From Thozetella sp. PMI_491 (Eukaryota; Ascomycota; Sordariomycetes; Chaetosphaeriales; Chaetosphaeriaceae): DNA of 64,000 nucleotides. Shown in pieces: positions 47,533 to 56,804 of the stretch (positions within the stretch are counted from its first letter, which is position 1; each line of letters begins with the position of its first letter). The notes under the pieces are model-generated. The model did not search any database and had not been told where the DNA came from. It saw only the letters and a program-made list of their open reading frames with translations. The stretch lies in NCBI GenBank assembly GCA_021432635.1, contig MU270081.1, forward strand, positions 140,942 to 204,941, read 5' to 3'. Made by a program: the position numbers and the translations under genes.

Positions 47533-47665
47533 GCATGAAGCCGCGAAAAGTGGTGGCATTGACAACAACCTGAGCAGCTCTGCTGCTACGAGGCTGCACT
47601 CCACGGAGCTGAAGCGCTCGTTGTATCTCATTGTACCTTTTACATTAGTTGCTTTGTGCTTATAA
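46608..47665 (+). CDS. Secreted, probably GPI-anchored 8-cysteine protein with CFEM-like spacing
   Basis: Two exons, 46608-47289 and 47343-47665, give 334 residues. Features in order: signal peptide (MRLEPFFVALAALVGRSLARA), Cys33-x3-Cys37-x9-Cys47, a ~148-residue Ser/Thr/Pro-rich linker likely O-glycosylated, then Cys196-x-Cys198-x13-Cys212-x2-Cys215-x24-Cys240, a run of nine Asp, and a C-terminal hydrophobic tail (LYLIVPFTLVALCL) typical of a GPI signal. The Cys order C-x3-C-x9-C...CxC-x13-C-x2-C...C follows the CFEM domain closely, except for the long linker between Cys 3 and 4 and the longer last interval. CFEM proteins sit on fungal cell surfaces and some bind haem. Whether this one folds as CFEM is uncertain; otherwise it is an unrecognised cell-surface protein. 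Confidence 0.75.
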
Positions 47666-48429
47666 TTCTCAATACCAATACAAGGCAAGCGGGCTGCATG
47701 TCTAGACCAGCGGCTTAGCATCTTCGTTTTCCACGGCCCTGCTGAAGATACTGTGTCATGATTACTATTCAGCCCACCGGAACCGCATCACCATCAGGGG
47801 CCTCTAAATTTGGGGAAAAGGCCGTATTGGGCGAATGTCAAGCGGAACCGCAGGTGAGCCCGCTCGCCAGATTCCGGCATTCTCATCGCTCTGTTCCTCC
47901 GTCAGCTCTGAGTTGTGTGTCTATGGCATTTTTGTAGATAACCGGGCTCTGGAATTTATGATATATGTTTCCCTAAAGATACGTACGGATCCATAAACGA
48001 ATTGCAGCCCGAACACACGAAAGAGGCAGAGCAGTGCGAACACCAATCAGAGGCCTACCTAATACGCTCGCATGCTTATTGATTCTCTCTATGCACCTTG
48101 GATGAGTGGCTTCATGCCATGTCACCCTGGTCCCGCCCCCAGTCAGCCACCTTGTCTACCATGGAGCTATCGGGTATCTCCTGACAGCTGCCATGCCTTG
48201 CTACGGGCTCTTGCAGCTTCTTTCAATCATGCCACTATACCCTCTCATCCAGAAGCGTCGGCTTTGCCTTATCTTATCCAGGCTCGACAAAGAGTACCTG
48301 CCAAAGTGATGTGAGACTACGTGAGGGGCGGTATAAAGCCACAGAGCGCCCAGATCCATGTTTTAAAGTAATATTCCCCCGTGCTCCAGGAATGTCACTG
48401 GGTTAAAAGCCCACCGAACTTTTGTAATT
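47666..48429. other. Intergenic, no supported gene
   Basis: 764 bases holding the 3' flank of the 8-Cys gene and the promoter of the NTF2-like gene. Short overlapping plus-strand frames at 48072-48314 show no motif. Confidence 0.5.
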
Positions 48430-48928
48430 ATGGATCTTTCTGCCCCCGTTTCTCGTCGGCGGGAAACCTTAGCCGGAATATTTCAGGCATACAATGAGTG
48501 GTCGCCGGACAAGATCCTAAGCTATCGCACAGAGGACTGTGTCCATGAGATTTTGCCTCGTATTCTCCTCACTACCTTCCCTGTCGGGCAACTTTGTCCT
48601 GACTGTCATCTTAGGTTCTTTGGGCCGTCCTCCTATGAGCAATGAAGATCACCGCGCTCAATTCTCGACAATACTCACGCAGTTTAGAAAGTTCACGGTC
48701 AAGGCTACCGATGTGTTTGAGGACGAGAAAGAGAACAAGATAGTGGTGTGGGCCCACAGTACGGCCGAGACAGACATCGGTCCGTATGCCAACGAATACA
48801 TGCTCGTCTTCTACTTCAACGAAACGGGGGATAAGATTGTCAGGTTCCTGGAGTGGGTCGACTCTGCTTACTCCAAGGATTTCTTTGCTAGGTTGAGAAG
48901 CTATATTGAGCAGCAGGAGGCAAAATAG
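48430..48928 (+). CDS. NTF2/SnoaL-like small protein
   Basis: Two exons, 48430-48559 and 48615-48928, give 147 residues. The 55-base intron has a CTGAC branch and phase 1. The N-terminal helix region (ETLAGIFQAYNEWSPDKIL) followed by YRTEDCVHEILPRSLGRPPMSNEDHRAQF and a beta-rich half (VWAHSTAETDIGPYANEYMLVFYFNE, IVRFLEWVDSAY) is the alpha+beta cone of the SnoaL/NTF2 superfamily. Members include polyketide cyclases, dehydratases and many proteins of unknown function. In fungi such genes are often near secondary-metabolite clusters. There is no signal peptide. The fold is clear; the reaction is not. Confidence 0.82.
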
Positions 48929-49670
48929 TAACGAGGCTCGTACTTTATGAGCTACTATTTGATCGAGAGCATTAATAGAGAGCTACGGTTATTATTTCGA
49001 CAATTGCCTGTGTGCATGATGATCCATGACATTGGGAACGAAGCACTCTTTTGAGAGTCAGCTGGGGACTGTCCGAGTTTCAAGAACCTCGGCCAGGCAC
49101 AAGCTGGCAAACCTCTACAATCCTTCGTCGCAGAACATATATACGTGGCTAGAGTTTGGGAGGCATCATAGCAGTGAAGTATAGTCGTAACTACAAAAAC
49201 GTAGAGGATACTCCGGTGTATCTCAGTATAGTTGTTAAAATATACTCTAGGATATACTGTGATGTCGAGTGTAAATAGTTTATACTGTTGAGGAGAGTAC
49301 AAGGCTTAGACCTAACGTCATACGCTAATAAGCCCGCTAGCACTCTATGATCAGCATTGTGTCATCCTTGCGGAGGTATACACACGATCACTTTTTAGAG
49401 GAACCAAAGTGTTCAAGGCTATGGCTTTCTAGAGCCAGGCATTTCGAATTATCGACACCCATTAAGACGTCCAACCGGTACGGACCCGCCATCTCAACTA
49501 AAGAAAATTACCAAGAAGATTACTCAACGTCCTGAAAGCACAATCAAACCCGCACTTGGCTTAGAGTCAAGAACCAACTCTAGATACATGGTTGGACAAG
49601 GCCCCGAGCCTTGTTCCACTGGGTTGAGAGGTCAAAGGGATAGTCCCGTAATATGGACAATAGAAGCCGT
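48929..49670. other. AT-rich intergenic
   Basis: 742 bases with AT-rich sequence (49150-49340) and no supported gene. It separates the 3' ends of two convergent genes. Confidence 0.5.
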
Positions 49671-50550
49671 CTAAAAGCCACCGGCACCGCCAGCGCCGCC
49701 AGCGCCACCCTGCTGGCCACCCGCCTGCTGGTTGGTACCCTGAGCATTGGCGCCTTGGGCATTGGCACCCTGAGCATTAGCGCCCTGAGCATTGGCACCC
49801 TGAGCATTAGCACCCTGGGCGTTCGCTCCCTGAGCATTGGCGCCTTGGGCATTGGCACCCTGAGCATTGGCACCCTGAGCATTGGCTCCCTGGGCATTGG
49901 CTCCCTGGGCATTGGCTCCCTGAGCATTGGCTCCCTGGGCATTGGCGCCCTGCTGGTTCGCCGCGTTTTGGTTGGCACCATTCTGGGCAGCGCCGTTCTG
50001 GCCGGCACCAGCGGCAGCGCCGGCAGCGGCAGCAGCTCCGTTGTTCTTGCCCTTGCCCTTGGCTGGGGGAGGAGGCGGGGGAGGCTGTTCTTCAAGTTAG
50101 CTCACAGTCGCATGGAATGGGGTGTGGTCCATTTCGTACCCCGTTCTGGCGCCTCACAGGCGCCGGCGCAGCGGCGGCAGCGGCAGCACCGCCATTAGCA
50201 GCGGCGGCTCCGGCGGCTCCAGCAGCTCCAGCTGCGGCGCCAGCCTTGCCCTTGCCCTTTCCTTTGGCGGGCGGGGGAGCAGCAGCGGCAGCGGCAGCAC
50301 CGTTGGCTCCGGTCGCGGCACCAGCAGCGGTTGCGGCACCAGTGCCGGTCGTGGTACCCTTGCCCTGGTGGTGGCGCTTGAGGATGTCGCTAACGACCTC
50401 GAGATCGCGGGCGGAGAGGCCGCTGAGGATGCCGGCGAAGTCATCGGCGAAGCGGGCCTGGACCTGGACGGAGGCATCGCTGCGGGTGGGGGCAGCAGTG
50501 ACGGCGGTCGACGCCGCGAGGATGGAGACGAGGACGTTGGAGGTCTTCAT
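49671..50550 (-). CDS. Secreted Ala/Gly-rich protein with 14 tandem GANAQ repeats
   Basis: Two exons on the minus strand, 50550-50140 and 50084-49671, give 274 residues. The 55-base intron has donor GTACGA and a GCTAAC branch. The N-terminus is a signal peptide (MKTSNVLVSILAASTAVTAA), then a short helical region with dibasic LKR (a Kex2-type site), then Ala/Gly runs with Lys-Gly clusters (KGKGKG). Exon 2 starts with seven Pro, continues with Gln/Asn/Ala-rich sequence, then has 14 perfect GANAQ pentapeptides (residues 183-252) and a Gly/Gln tail ending GGF. No catalytic motif is present. The composition suggests an extracellular, flexible, Asn/Gln-rich polymer-like protein (wall, biofilm or effector-like); none of these roles is shown. 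A TATA box lies about 220 bases upstream. Confidence 0.85.
49740..49949 (-). repeat. 14 tandem 15-base units encoding GANAQ
   Basis: The units vary at the DNA level (for example CTGAGCATTGGCGCC, CTGGGCATTGGCTCC, CTGGGCGTTCGCTCC on the plus strand) but every one translates to GANAQ on the minus strand. Confidence 0.95.
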
Positions 50551-53045
50551 TTTGGTGATATAGCGTCGAGCTAATATGAAATACTAAGGATAGATAGTCG
50601 AGTTTGATAGGAGCACAGCTCAGGAGAGGCGCGATGGAATTAGATTTAGGAGATGAGTTCCACAGGAACGGTGAGAAAGGAAGGGATAGGAAAGAGGCGA
50701 GTACCGAAGACCGGAGTGTGTTGTTCGATATTCTGGAAAAGGTCGAGAGAGGCAGAGGGCAGAGGTTCTTATATAGCTGTCGGCGGCTCTCCTGCCGGCC
50801 ACGAGAAGCTTGTCGTTTCCTCCATCCCATGCCAAGGTCTCCGTGCTAGTAGGGCAGATGCTACCTCGCTCCTCGTCTACCCATGCTAGAGCACGCGATA
50901 GCCATCTGAAAATAGTTTGTTTCTCCCTGTCGTTCGGTTTCGCCAACTTTTCTCTCGCGGGTGGATCTCTGAAGCCATCTAGACAAGGGTCTCCTGCAGG
51001 CTGCATGACCTCTGCCGGCGTTGGGACGGGACCAGCACCGGCAGCTGGGCGGGGACTAGTCGGAGAGCATGTTTTGTGTGCCGGGGCGAGTGGGACTCCC
51101 TGGCAGGGCAAACATGTCGCGATGGGAGAAACATCACGGACCATGAGAGCGAGTGCGAGTAAGCCTCCTAGGTTATGACCCGCGTATACCGTTGGACCCG
51201 CAGTGTCGTTATAGGTGGAGATCCACTTGCCGAAGATCAAACACGACCTAGCGTTTAGAACATTCTGTATATTTAGAAGGCGTCCACTATGAAAAGCTGA
51301 AGAAACAGCCAATTTTACGTAACAGCAGGCTGATCTGGAGTCGTCCGAGCAGCTGCTTAGAAGCGGCAGCGAGTCACGACGATAGGACCGTGAATGCTTA
51401 AGCTTGTCGACACTACCGAGCGAGCTTAAAGCCTACTAAATGGAGCCCCAAGATCACGATAAGCTCTGGTGCTCACCGCCAGTGCAATTAATTCGTTACA
51501 GCAGAGACTGGAGGAGAGCAGACTGCCGGGGGGAAACTTCTATCGAGTCCATTGATCGGTAAGTAAGTACCTAGTTATGCTGCAAGCGTCACCAACACCG
51601 GCAAAATTATTTTTATATGTGTATTTTTACTGCTATGAATGCCAACCCCCTTGCTCGATCGAACCAGGGACCACGTAGATGGCAGTAGGAATTGAGACGA
51701 GCGTCTAGGGTATACACCCGAAGATGTGGGGCGATATGGGATGGATACGGCCTTGACAGCGTAGAGACTCGTGAGACTTGACGGCTTGATGCAACACAAC
51801 TACCCCACAAACATCCCAGGCCAGGGTCCAGCTGCCAGGCGGCTCGCGTCTTGGCGGCACCACCACCCAGCTCCAATGCTTCCACGATGTTTCGTCGACA
51901 CACCCGCTGCTATTCCCCGGCGGCTGCTCGCTGCTCGCCCCGCACGGGCCTGCACGCGTCATCTACAAGAAACTCGCCCTGGCTGCCGACGTGGATCCTG
52001 GGCATATATTCCTTGCTATATGCGTACAAGCGCGCATCGTACCCGGCACTGATGCAAGTGCCGGGCCCAAACGTCACAAGCCGAATGACAACGATACCCA
52101 TGCCTGCCTCTCGCGCCGTGAGGCTGCTCTAACCCGCCATCTTTGGCGTAGCGATAGAAGCGAGGCAAGCGAGCTAAAGCATAAGGTTAGTCGGCTCCCC
52201 ATAGAAGTGGGCAAGCTTTCAGAGGGGCTCTGACCCGCCCCGTCCAACCACGCTATTCATAACAGCGCGTGGGAGCAGTGGATAGCTGGCTCGCTAGAGA
52301 TGTATCCTGATTATCCTGATCCCCAGATCCGCTCGTGGCCTCTCATCTCATAGTTCGGCCAACGTAAATCTCGGGACATCATCAATGCAGAAGGGGAGCG
52401 GCGGTTTGACTCCGCGTTAACGATCATCCCGAGTCAGCCGACTTCTGCCACAGGACTATAAAAATAACAGTCTCGCGACTGGTGCGTTAACAGGGTTTTC
52501 TGCACGGTGCCACCGATACCCATGTCACCTCCACCGAGCATGGAGTTGCGTAGCGGCATCGTAGTGGGTGAGAACTATCCCATGTTTCGAGTTTCGAGCC
52601 TAAGCGGAGTAGGTGGGCGCGAGCGGTAACTCTTCTCTCGTATTCGTCAACCTTCTTCCTACTGTAGACAATTGGTCCGTCCCTCCTCGGGATCACGATG
52701 TGGTCCCAAGAGAAAAGGGGGTTTCGGAGCGGAGAGAAGGTTTCCCTGGGTCACAAACGAGCCGTCGAAAGAAGGAAACAAGCATCTGTGCTGCAGAGCC
52801 CGTGTTCCTAAAACACCACTGATCTCAACACCTGCCGTATCTAGAAGGCACAGTCTGTCTTGCCGCTCCCTGATTCCAGGGTCTGTATGTATTCTTGTAT
52901 TGTCGGCGCTTGATCTATCTCCTGCTCATCTCGGCTCTCCAGATTTCGCTCGTGAGGCCCCGTTGTCGGCAGTTCCAACGCTTCTATACGCGTCATACAT
53001 CCTAGTCATGGCCTTTCGGCAAAGAGACCAACCTTACAGAGGCCT
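50551..53045. other. 2.5-kb gene-poor region
   Basis: The left end is the promoter of the GANAQ gene. A 230-codon minus-strand frame (50620-51312) overlaps that promoter and has no domain, so I do not call it. The stretch 51240-51620 is AT-richer. No gene is supported on either strand up to the SH3 gene at 53046. Confidence 0.45.
50768..50775 (-). promoter_or_regulatory. TATA box of the GANAQ-repeat gene
   Basis: TATATAAG on the minus strand lies about 220 bases upstream of the ATG, followed by a CT-rich initiator-like stretch. This suggests a strongly expressed, regulated gene. Confidence 0.5.
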
Positions 53046-53532
53046 TTAAGCAACCTGGCCCGACTGAGTGTTACTGGCTTCCGCGGCCGAAGCGTCATCA
53101 CCTGAGCCAGCAGAGTTTGATTCGCCCTCATCATCCAGCATCCTCACATACGTGATTGGTATCCAGCCCACGCGTCCTTTATAACGGGCCAGAAGCCAGC
53201 CTGCATGGACCAAAGTCAGCTATCGGCACTGACAGAAGAAGCACTCAGTCGTAGTAACCAGTATCCCCTCGTTGGATAACCTCCACTGTTTCCCCGGCCG
53301 CGGCACTCAGCTCTCTTTCATTTGTTCCCTCAAAATTGTACACCATTTTGGCGAGGGGAAGGGCGTTCCTGGCCTCTCGGGGCTCAGCCGGCTGGGTCGG
53401 AGGCGTCGACGCTGGCGTCAGAATCAACGGAGAGTGATTGCCATTTACTTGCTGAGCAGCCTCAGGCTCAGTATGTACTCCATTCGTCATGGCAGTCTCG
53501 CCGTTGGGCTGGTCGTTTGAGTTGCTGCTCAT
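53046..53532 (-). CDS. SH3-domain protein (possibly the 3' part of a longer gene)
   Basis: Two exons on the minus strand, 53532-53259 and 53200-53046, give 142 residues from the ATG. The intron has donor GTTACT and a GCTGAC branch, phase 1. A Thr/Pro/Asn-rich leader precedes a canonical SH3 domain (residues ~62-117): ALPLAKMVYNFEG, NERELSAAAGETVEV, DTGGWLLARYKGRVGWIP, ITYV. SH3 domains bind proline-rich peptides in actin and polarity proteins. The frame stays open upstream of the ATG as RQHYLLELVGKPPFEA after a good acceptor (CCCCTAG). This reads like coding sequence, so the true protein may have further 5' exons, for example a BAR-type domain; none could be traced. The tail is acidic. Confidence 0.7.
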
Positions 53533-54607
53533 CGTCGCTTCGAAGGGTGGCTTGCCGACTAATTCCAAAAGGTAGTGTTGTCTAGGGGAGAGACCGCGGG
53601 AGTAAGCTCTCGCCTAGAACTCATCGACTGGTTGCTGCCTACAGCCACATGGCGGGGTAGCAGGCAGCTCGCCATGCCGCTGGTGGAGCCGTGTTACGAG
53701 GAGGGTTGAACTGCCTCTGTCTCGCGCGATGGCCGGATGGCCAACGAGCTATCGTATCGAGAAGGTAAGCTTGCCATGAGTAAGAAGCAAGTAGGTACTG
53801 GCTTTGCTGCACCTTGCCGCTGCGAGGAACGCTCTGAGCCGCAGCCGTGTAAGTCTAAAACGAGCTTCTAATGGATTTGGCAAGCACATATCTGCGCTGA
53901 TCGGGGAAAAGGTGGATCACAGGCTGGTTATTGGGATGTTTAAGTTTTGGGCATCAATCTAGCTGCAGGGCTAGAGATGTTGGTCGCTGTACTTCAAAGG
54001 GTGGCAGCCGGGGTAAGTGTCTCGGGGGACATGGCGCGACTTCTGGTAAAAGAAATAAAATGAACGAGCGTTCTGGGTCCCTTTTAATCTTTTGATTATG
54101 TTTTGACACCATCTTGGAGACTATTTCTTCTGCCTCGCTGCAAGCTAACAGCTTCGACATGAACATAGACTCTGGAATGCGGCCTTGCCCGGACTCAAGG
54201 CGGCTGAGACCTGAGGTAGTTGGGTCGCCAGGCCCCCCCTCGGTTCTCTATAGTCTAAAGTACTATATCGCCTAAGGTACGGAATAATTTAGGTAAGGCG
54301 AAGTACCTGGTTCCCTCGGGAATCGTATCGAGCGACGGTGTGCATGTCGTTTCCTGCGTTACGGAATAGTTAACTAGTTACTTGCAATTCTTTTCGATAA
54401 CTGGGTCTTGGCCGAGAACCAAAGTCCGTGCTTGCATGTGGGGCCCGAAGCTCTTTCCCCTTTCAAGGAGGTCGAACAGGTCTAGCGGGGGCGGATGTCG
54501 GCATCACTCCACACAATGAGACAAGAGCTTATCGGCCGCTAAAAGCTACCAGCCCCTCTTCACCATAAACCAAAACCTCTTCTACCTCTCCTTACATTGG
54601 CCATTGG
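53533..54607. other. Divergent intergenic region
   Basis: 1.07 kb between the SH3 gene (minus) and the M20 peptidase gene (plus). It may hide 5' exons of the SH3 gene, but none is clear. A CT-rich stretch, CCTCTTCTACCTCTCC, lies just before the peptidase start. Confidence 0.4.
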
Positions 54608-56347
54608 ATGCTCAACATGGAGAAAGCACACCTCTCATCGCTCCCCATCGCGGTCGGGCCTCCGAAGAAGGCGAATTGCGGCCGCCACCGCGCGAAGTGG
54701 CTGGCGGTCCCTCTCGCGCTCGCGAGCTTAGCTCTCTGGCATGGCGGCCCGCTCCGGTGGCGTCCCGCGCCGGCCGTCGACTACACGGCCATGTGCGCCC
54801 AGCCTGACGCGCTCTTCCCCAAGACCCACGAGGGCTTGGACTGGGCGTGGAACTACCTCCTCTCCCCAGAGTTCGAGAAGGGCACCGTGGAACGCCTGGC
54901 CGCCGCCGTCCAGATCAAAACCGAGACCTTCGACGATCTGGGCGAGATAGGCGTGGATAAGCGCTGGGATGTCTTCCAAGACTTCCACGCCTTCCTAGAG
55001 AAGACGTTCCCCGCGGTCCACGCGAGGCTCAAGGTTGAGAAGGTTAATACTTGGGGGCTCCTCTACACTTGGAACGGCAGCGATCCCAGTTTGAAACCGA
55101 CCCTCCTGATGGCGCATCAAGACACCGTCCCCGTGCCGCTAGAAACCATCCCGGCCTGGGATTACCCCCCTTGGTCTGGCCACTTTGACGGCAAGTACGT
55201 CTGGGGTCGCGGGGCTAGCGACTGCAAGAACCAACTGCTTGCCGTGCTCGAGACCATTGAGCTGCTGCTCGAAGGTCGCTTCGAGCCGCGTCGCACCATC
55301 CTGCTCTCCTTCGGCTTCGACGAGGAGTCGCACGGCTTCCACGGGGCCGGCAACATCTCTGCAGTCGTCCGGGACCGGTACGGAAACGACGGCCTTGCCG
55401 TCGTCGTGGACGAAGGCGCCGGCTTCCAAAACGCCTGGGGTACCCTCTTCGCGAAGCCCGGCACCGCCGAGAAGGGCTCCACCAACGTCTGGATCACCGT
55501 CCGGTCGCCGGGCGGTCACTCGTCGATCCCGCACGACCACACCAGCATCGGAATCCTAAGCGACCTCATCACACAGATCGAGGCCACGCAGTACCCGACC
55601 TACCTCGCGGACGCGAACCCGTACTTTACCCAGCTCCAGTGCGGCGCCAAGTACTCGCCGGACTTCTCGCCCGAGCTGAAGAAGCTCCTCGGCGAGCGCC
55701 TGCAGTCGCCGGCGCCGTCTCACCACACATGCAGGGCCAAGCCTGACCGTCTCGCCCTCGAGGCGGCCAAGCAGGGCCCCGAGATCAAGTACCTCATGCA
55801 GACCTCGCAAGCCGTCGACGTTATTTCGGGCGGTGTAAAGGTCAACGCCCTACCCGAGAGAGCGCAAGCGATTGTGAATCATCGAGTCAACGTCGGCGAG
55901 AAGGTCGAAGTCGTCTGGGACCGCCTGACACGTGTCGCCGGCCACGTTGCGCAGAAGTACGGCCTGACGCTACACGCGTTCGACGGCGTCGAGGAGCCTT
56001 CTTCGATCGTGCTCTCCAACCATGATTCATGGCTAGACCCGGCGCCCGTGACCCCCGCCGACGGGTCCGTAAACGGCCCGTTTGCCGTGCTCGCCGGCAC
56101 CGTCAGGGCTCTGTACGGAAAGGACGTCATCGTGACGCCGGGCATCATGACGGGCAACACCGATACGCGCTTCTTCTGGGACCTTTCGAAGCACCTGTTC
56201 CGGTTCGCGCCTGGATACGACCCCGAGGATGCCGCGGGCCTCGGTTCGATCCACACTGTCAATGAGAAGGTGTCAGTCAAGAACCACATCAGCGCTGCGA
56301 AATGGTTTATGTTGTTTGTACGGAACATGGATGAGGCCGATGTTTGA
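54608..56347 (+). CDS. M20 family metallocarboxypeptidase (Cps1-like, membrane-anchored)
   Basis: Single exon, 579 residues. A short cytoplasmic N-terminus is followed by one membrane segment (KWLAVPLALASLALW, residues ~30-44), as in vacuolar carboxypeptidase S precursors. M20 metal-site motifs are intact: LLMAHQDTVPV (His170, Asp172), WGRGASDCKNQ with the bridging Asp, SFGFDEESHG with the catalytic Glu, and MTGNTDTRFFW near the C-terminus supplying the last His-equivalent region (SIHTVNEKV). The protein releases C-terminal amino acids from peptides, typically Gly-X, in the vacuole with two zinc ions. Start at 54608; a second ATG three codons on is an alternative. Length is normal for the family. 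Confidence 0.92.
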   Translation: MLNMEKAHLSSLPIAVGPPKKANCGRHRAKWLAVPLALASLALWHGGPLRWRPAPAVDYTAMCAQPDALFPKTHEGLDWAWNYLLSPEFEKGTVERLAAAVQIKTETFDDLGEIGVDKRWDVFQDFHAFLEKTFPAVHARLKVEKVNTWGLLYTWNGSDPSLKPTLLMAHQDTVPVPLETIPAWDYPPWSGHFDGKYVWGRGASDCKNQLLAVLETIELLLEGRFEPRRTILLSFGFDEESHGFHGAGNISAVVRDRYGNDGLAVVVDEGAGFQNAWGTLFAKPGTAEKGSTNVWITVRSPGGHSSIPHDHTSIGILSDLITQIEATQYPTYLADANPYFTQLQCGAKYSPDFSPELKKLLGERLQSPAPSHHTCRAKPDRLALEAAKQGPEIKYLMQTSQAVDVISGGVKVNALPERAQAIVNHRVNVGEKVEVVWDRLTRVAGHVAQKYGLTLHAFDGVEEPSSIVLSNHDSWLDPAPVTPADGSVNGPFAVLAGTVRALYGKDVIVTPGIMTGNTDTRFFWDLSKHLFRFAPGYDPEDAAGLGSIHTVNEKVSVKNHISAAKWFMLFVRNMDEADV

Positions 56348-56804
56348 GGCGGGCGAAATACATGTCGGCGCCGGCAGTGGTCTCTCATAAGGAGTCGACC
56401 TTGTGTATGACAGGTTAGTTTTGGGCGGTATTGTGGGCCACGCTGGCTTAGTTAGGCCACCCAACGGCCTCGGATGTATAGTACCTATGTTAGGCTCTCG
56501 TTCGCATAGGCGCAGATCAGCACTCTAGAATGAATGGCCTTGATGAGCTCTGAAAGGCCTCCATCCGTCGCCGACAGCCGACACCATCATGTGCCAAACC
56601 GGACCTGGGTCTAGCTCCGTTGATTTGTGGAGGCAAAGTCTCTCTTCCTAACCAGAAAGGCACTAGGCCGCTGCCGTGCATCCCGCGTCCATGTATCCAG
56701 GTACAAGGATGAGGAATCTCAACTGAGATAAACCGGAGACTGCCGCCTGGGAGGGGCCTTGGGTCCCAAAGCATCCCAGCGCAAGGCATTATACCACGTT
56801 CACC
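56348..56804. other. Intergenic, no supported gene
   Basis: 457 bases carrying the peptidase 3' end and the O-methyltransferase promoter. Confidence 0.5.

Noticed and set aside
49653-50574. Plus-strand frames over the GANAQ and Ala/Gly repeats
   Set aside because: Open only because the 15-base repeat has no stops in any frame; the minus-strand gene has the signal peptide and intron.
50620-51312. 230-codon minus-strand frame with a GHNLGG segment resembling an esterase motif
   Set aside because: It lacks the Ser of GxSxG, runs through the TATA box and leader of the GANAQ gene, and shows no other hydrolase feature.
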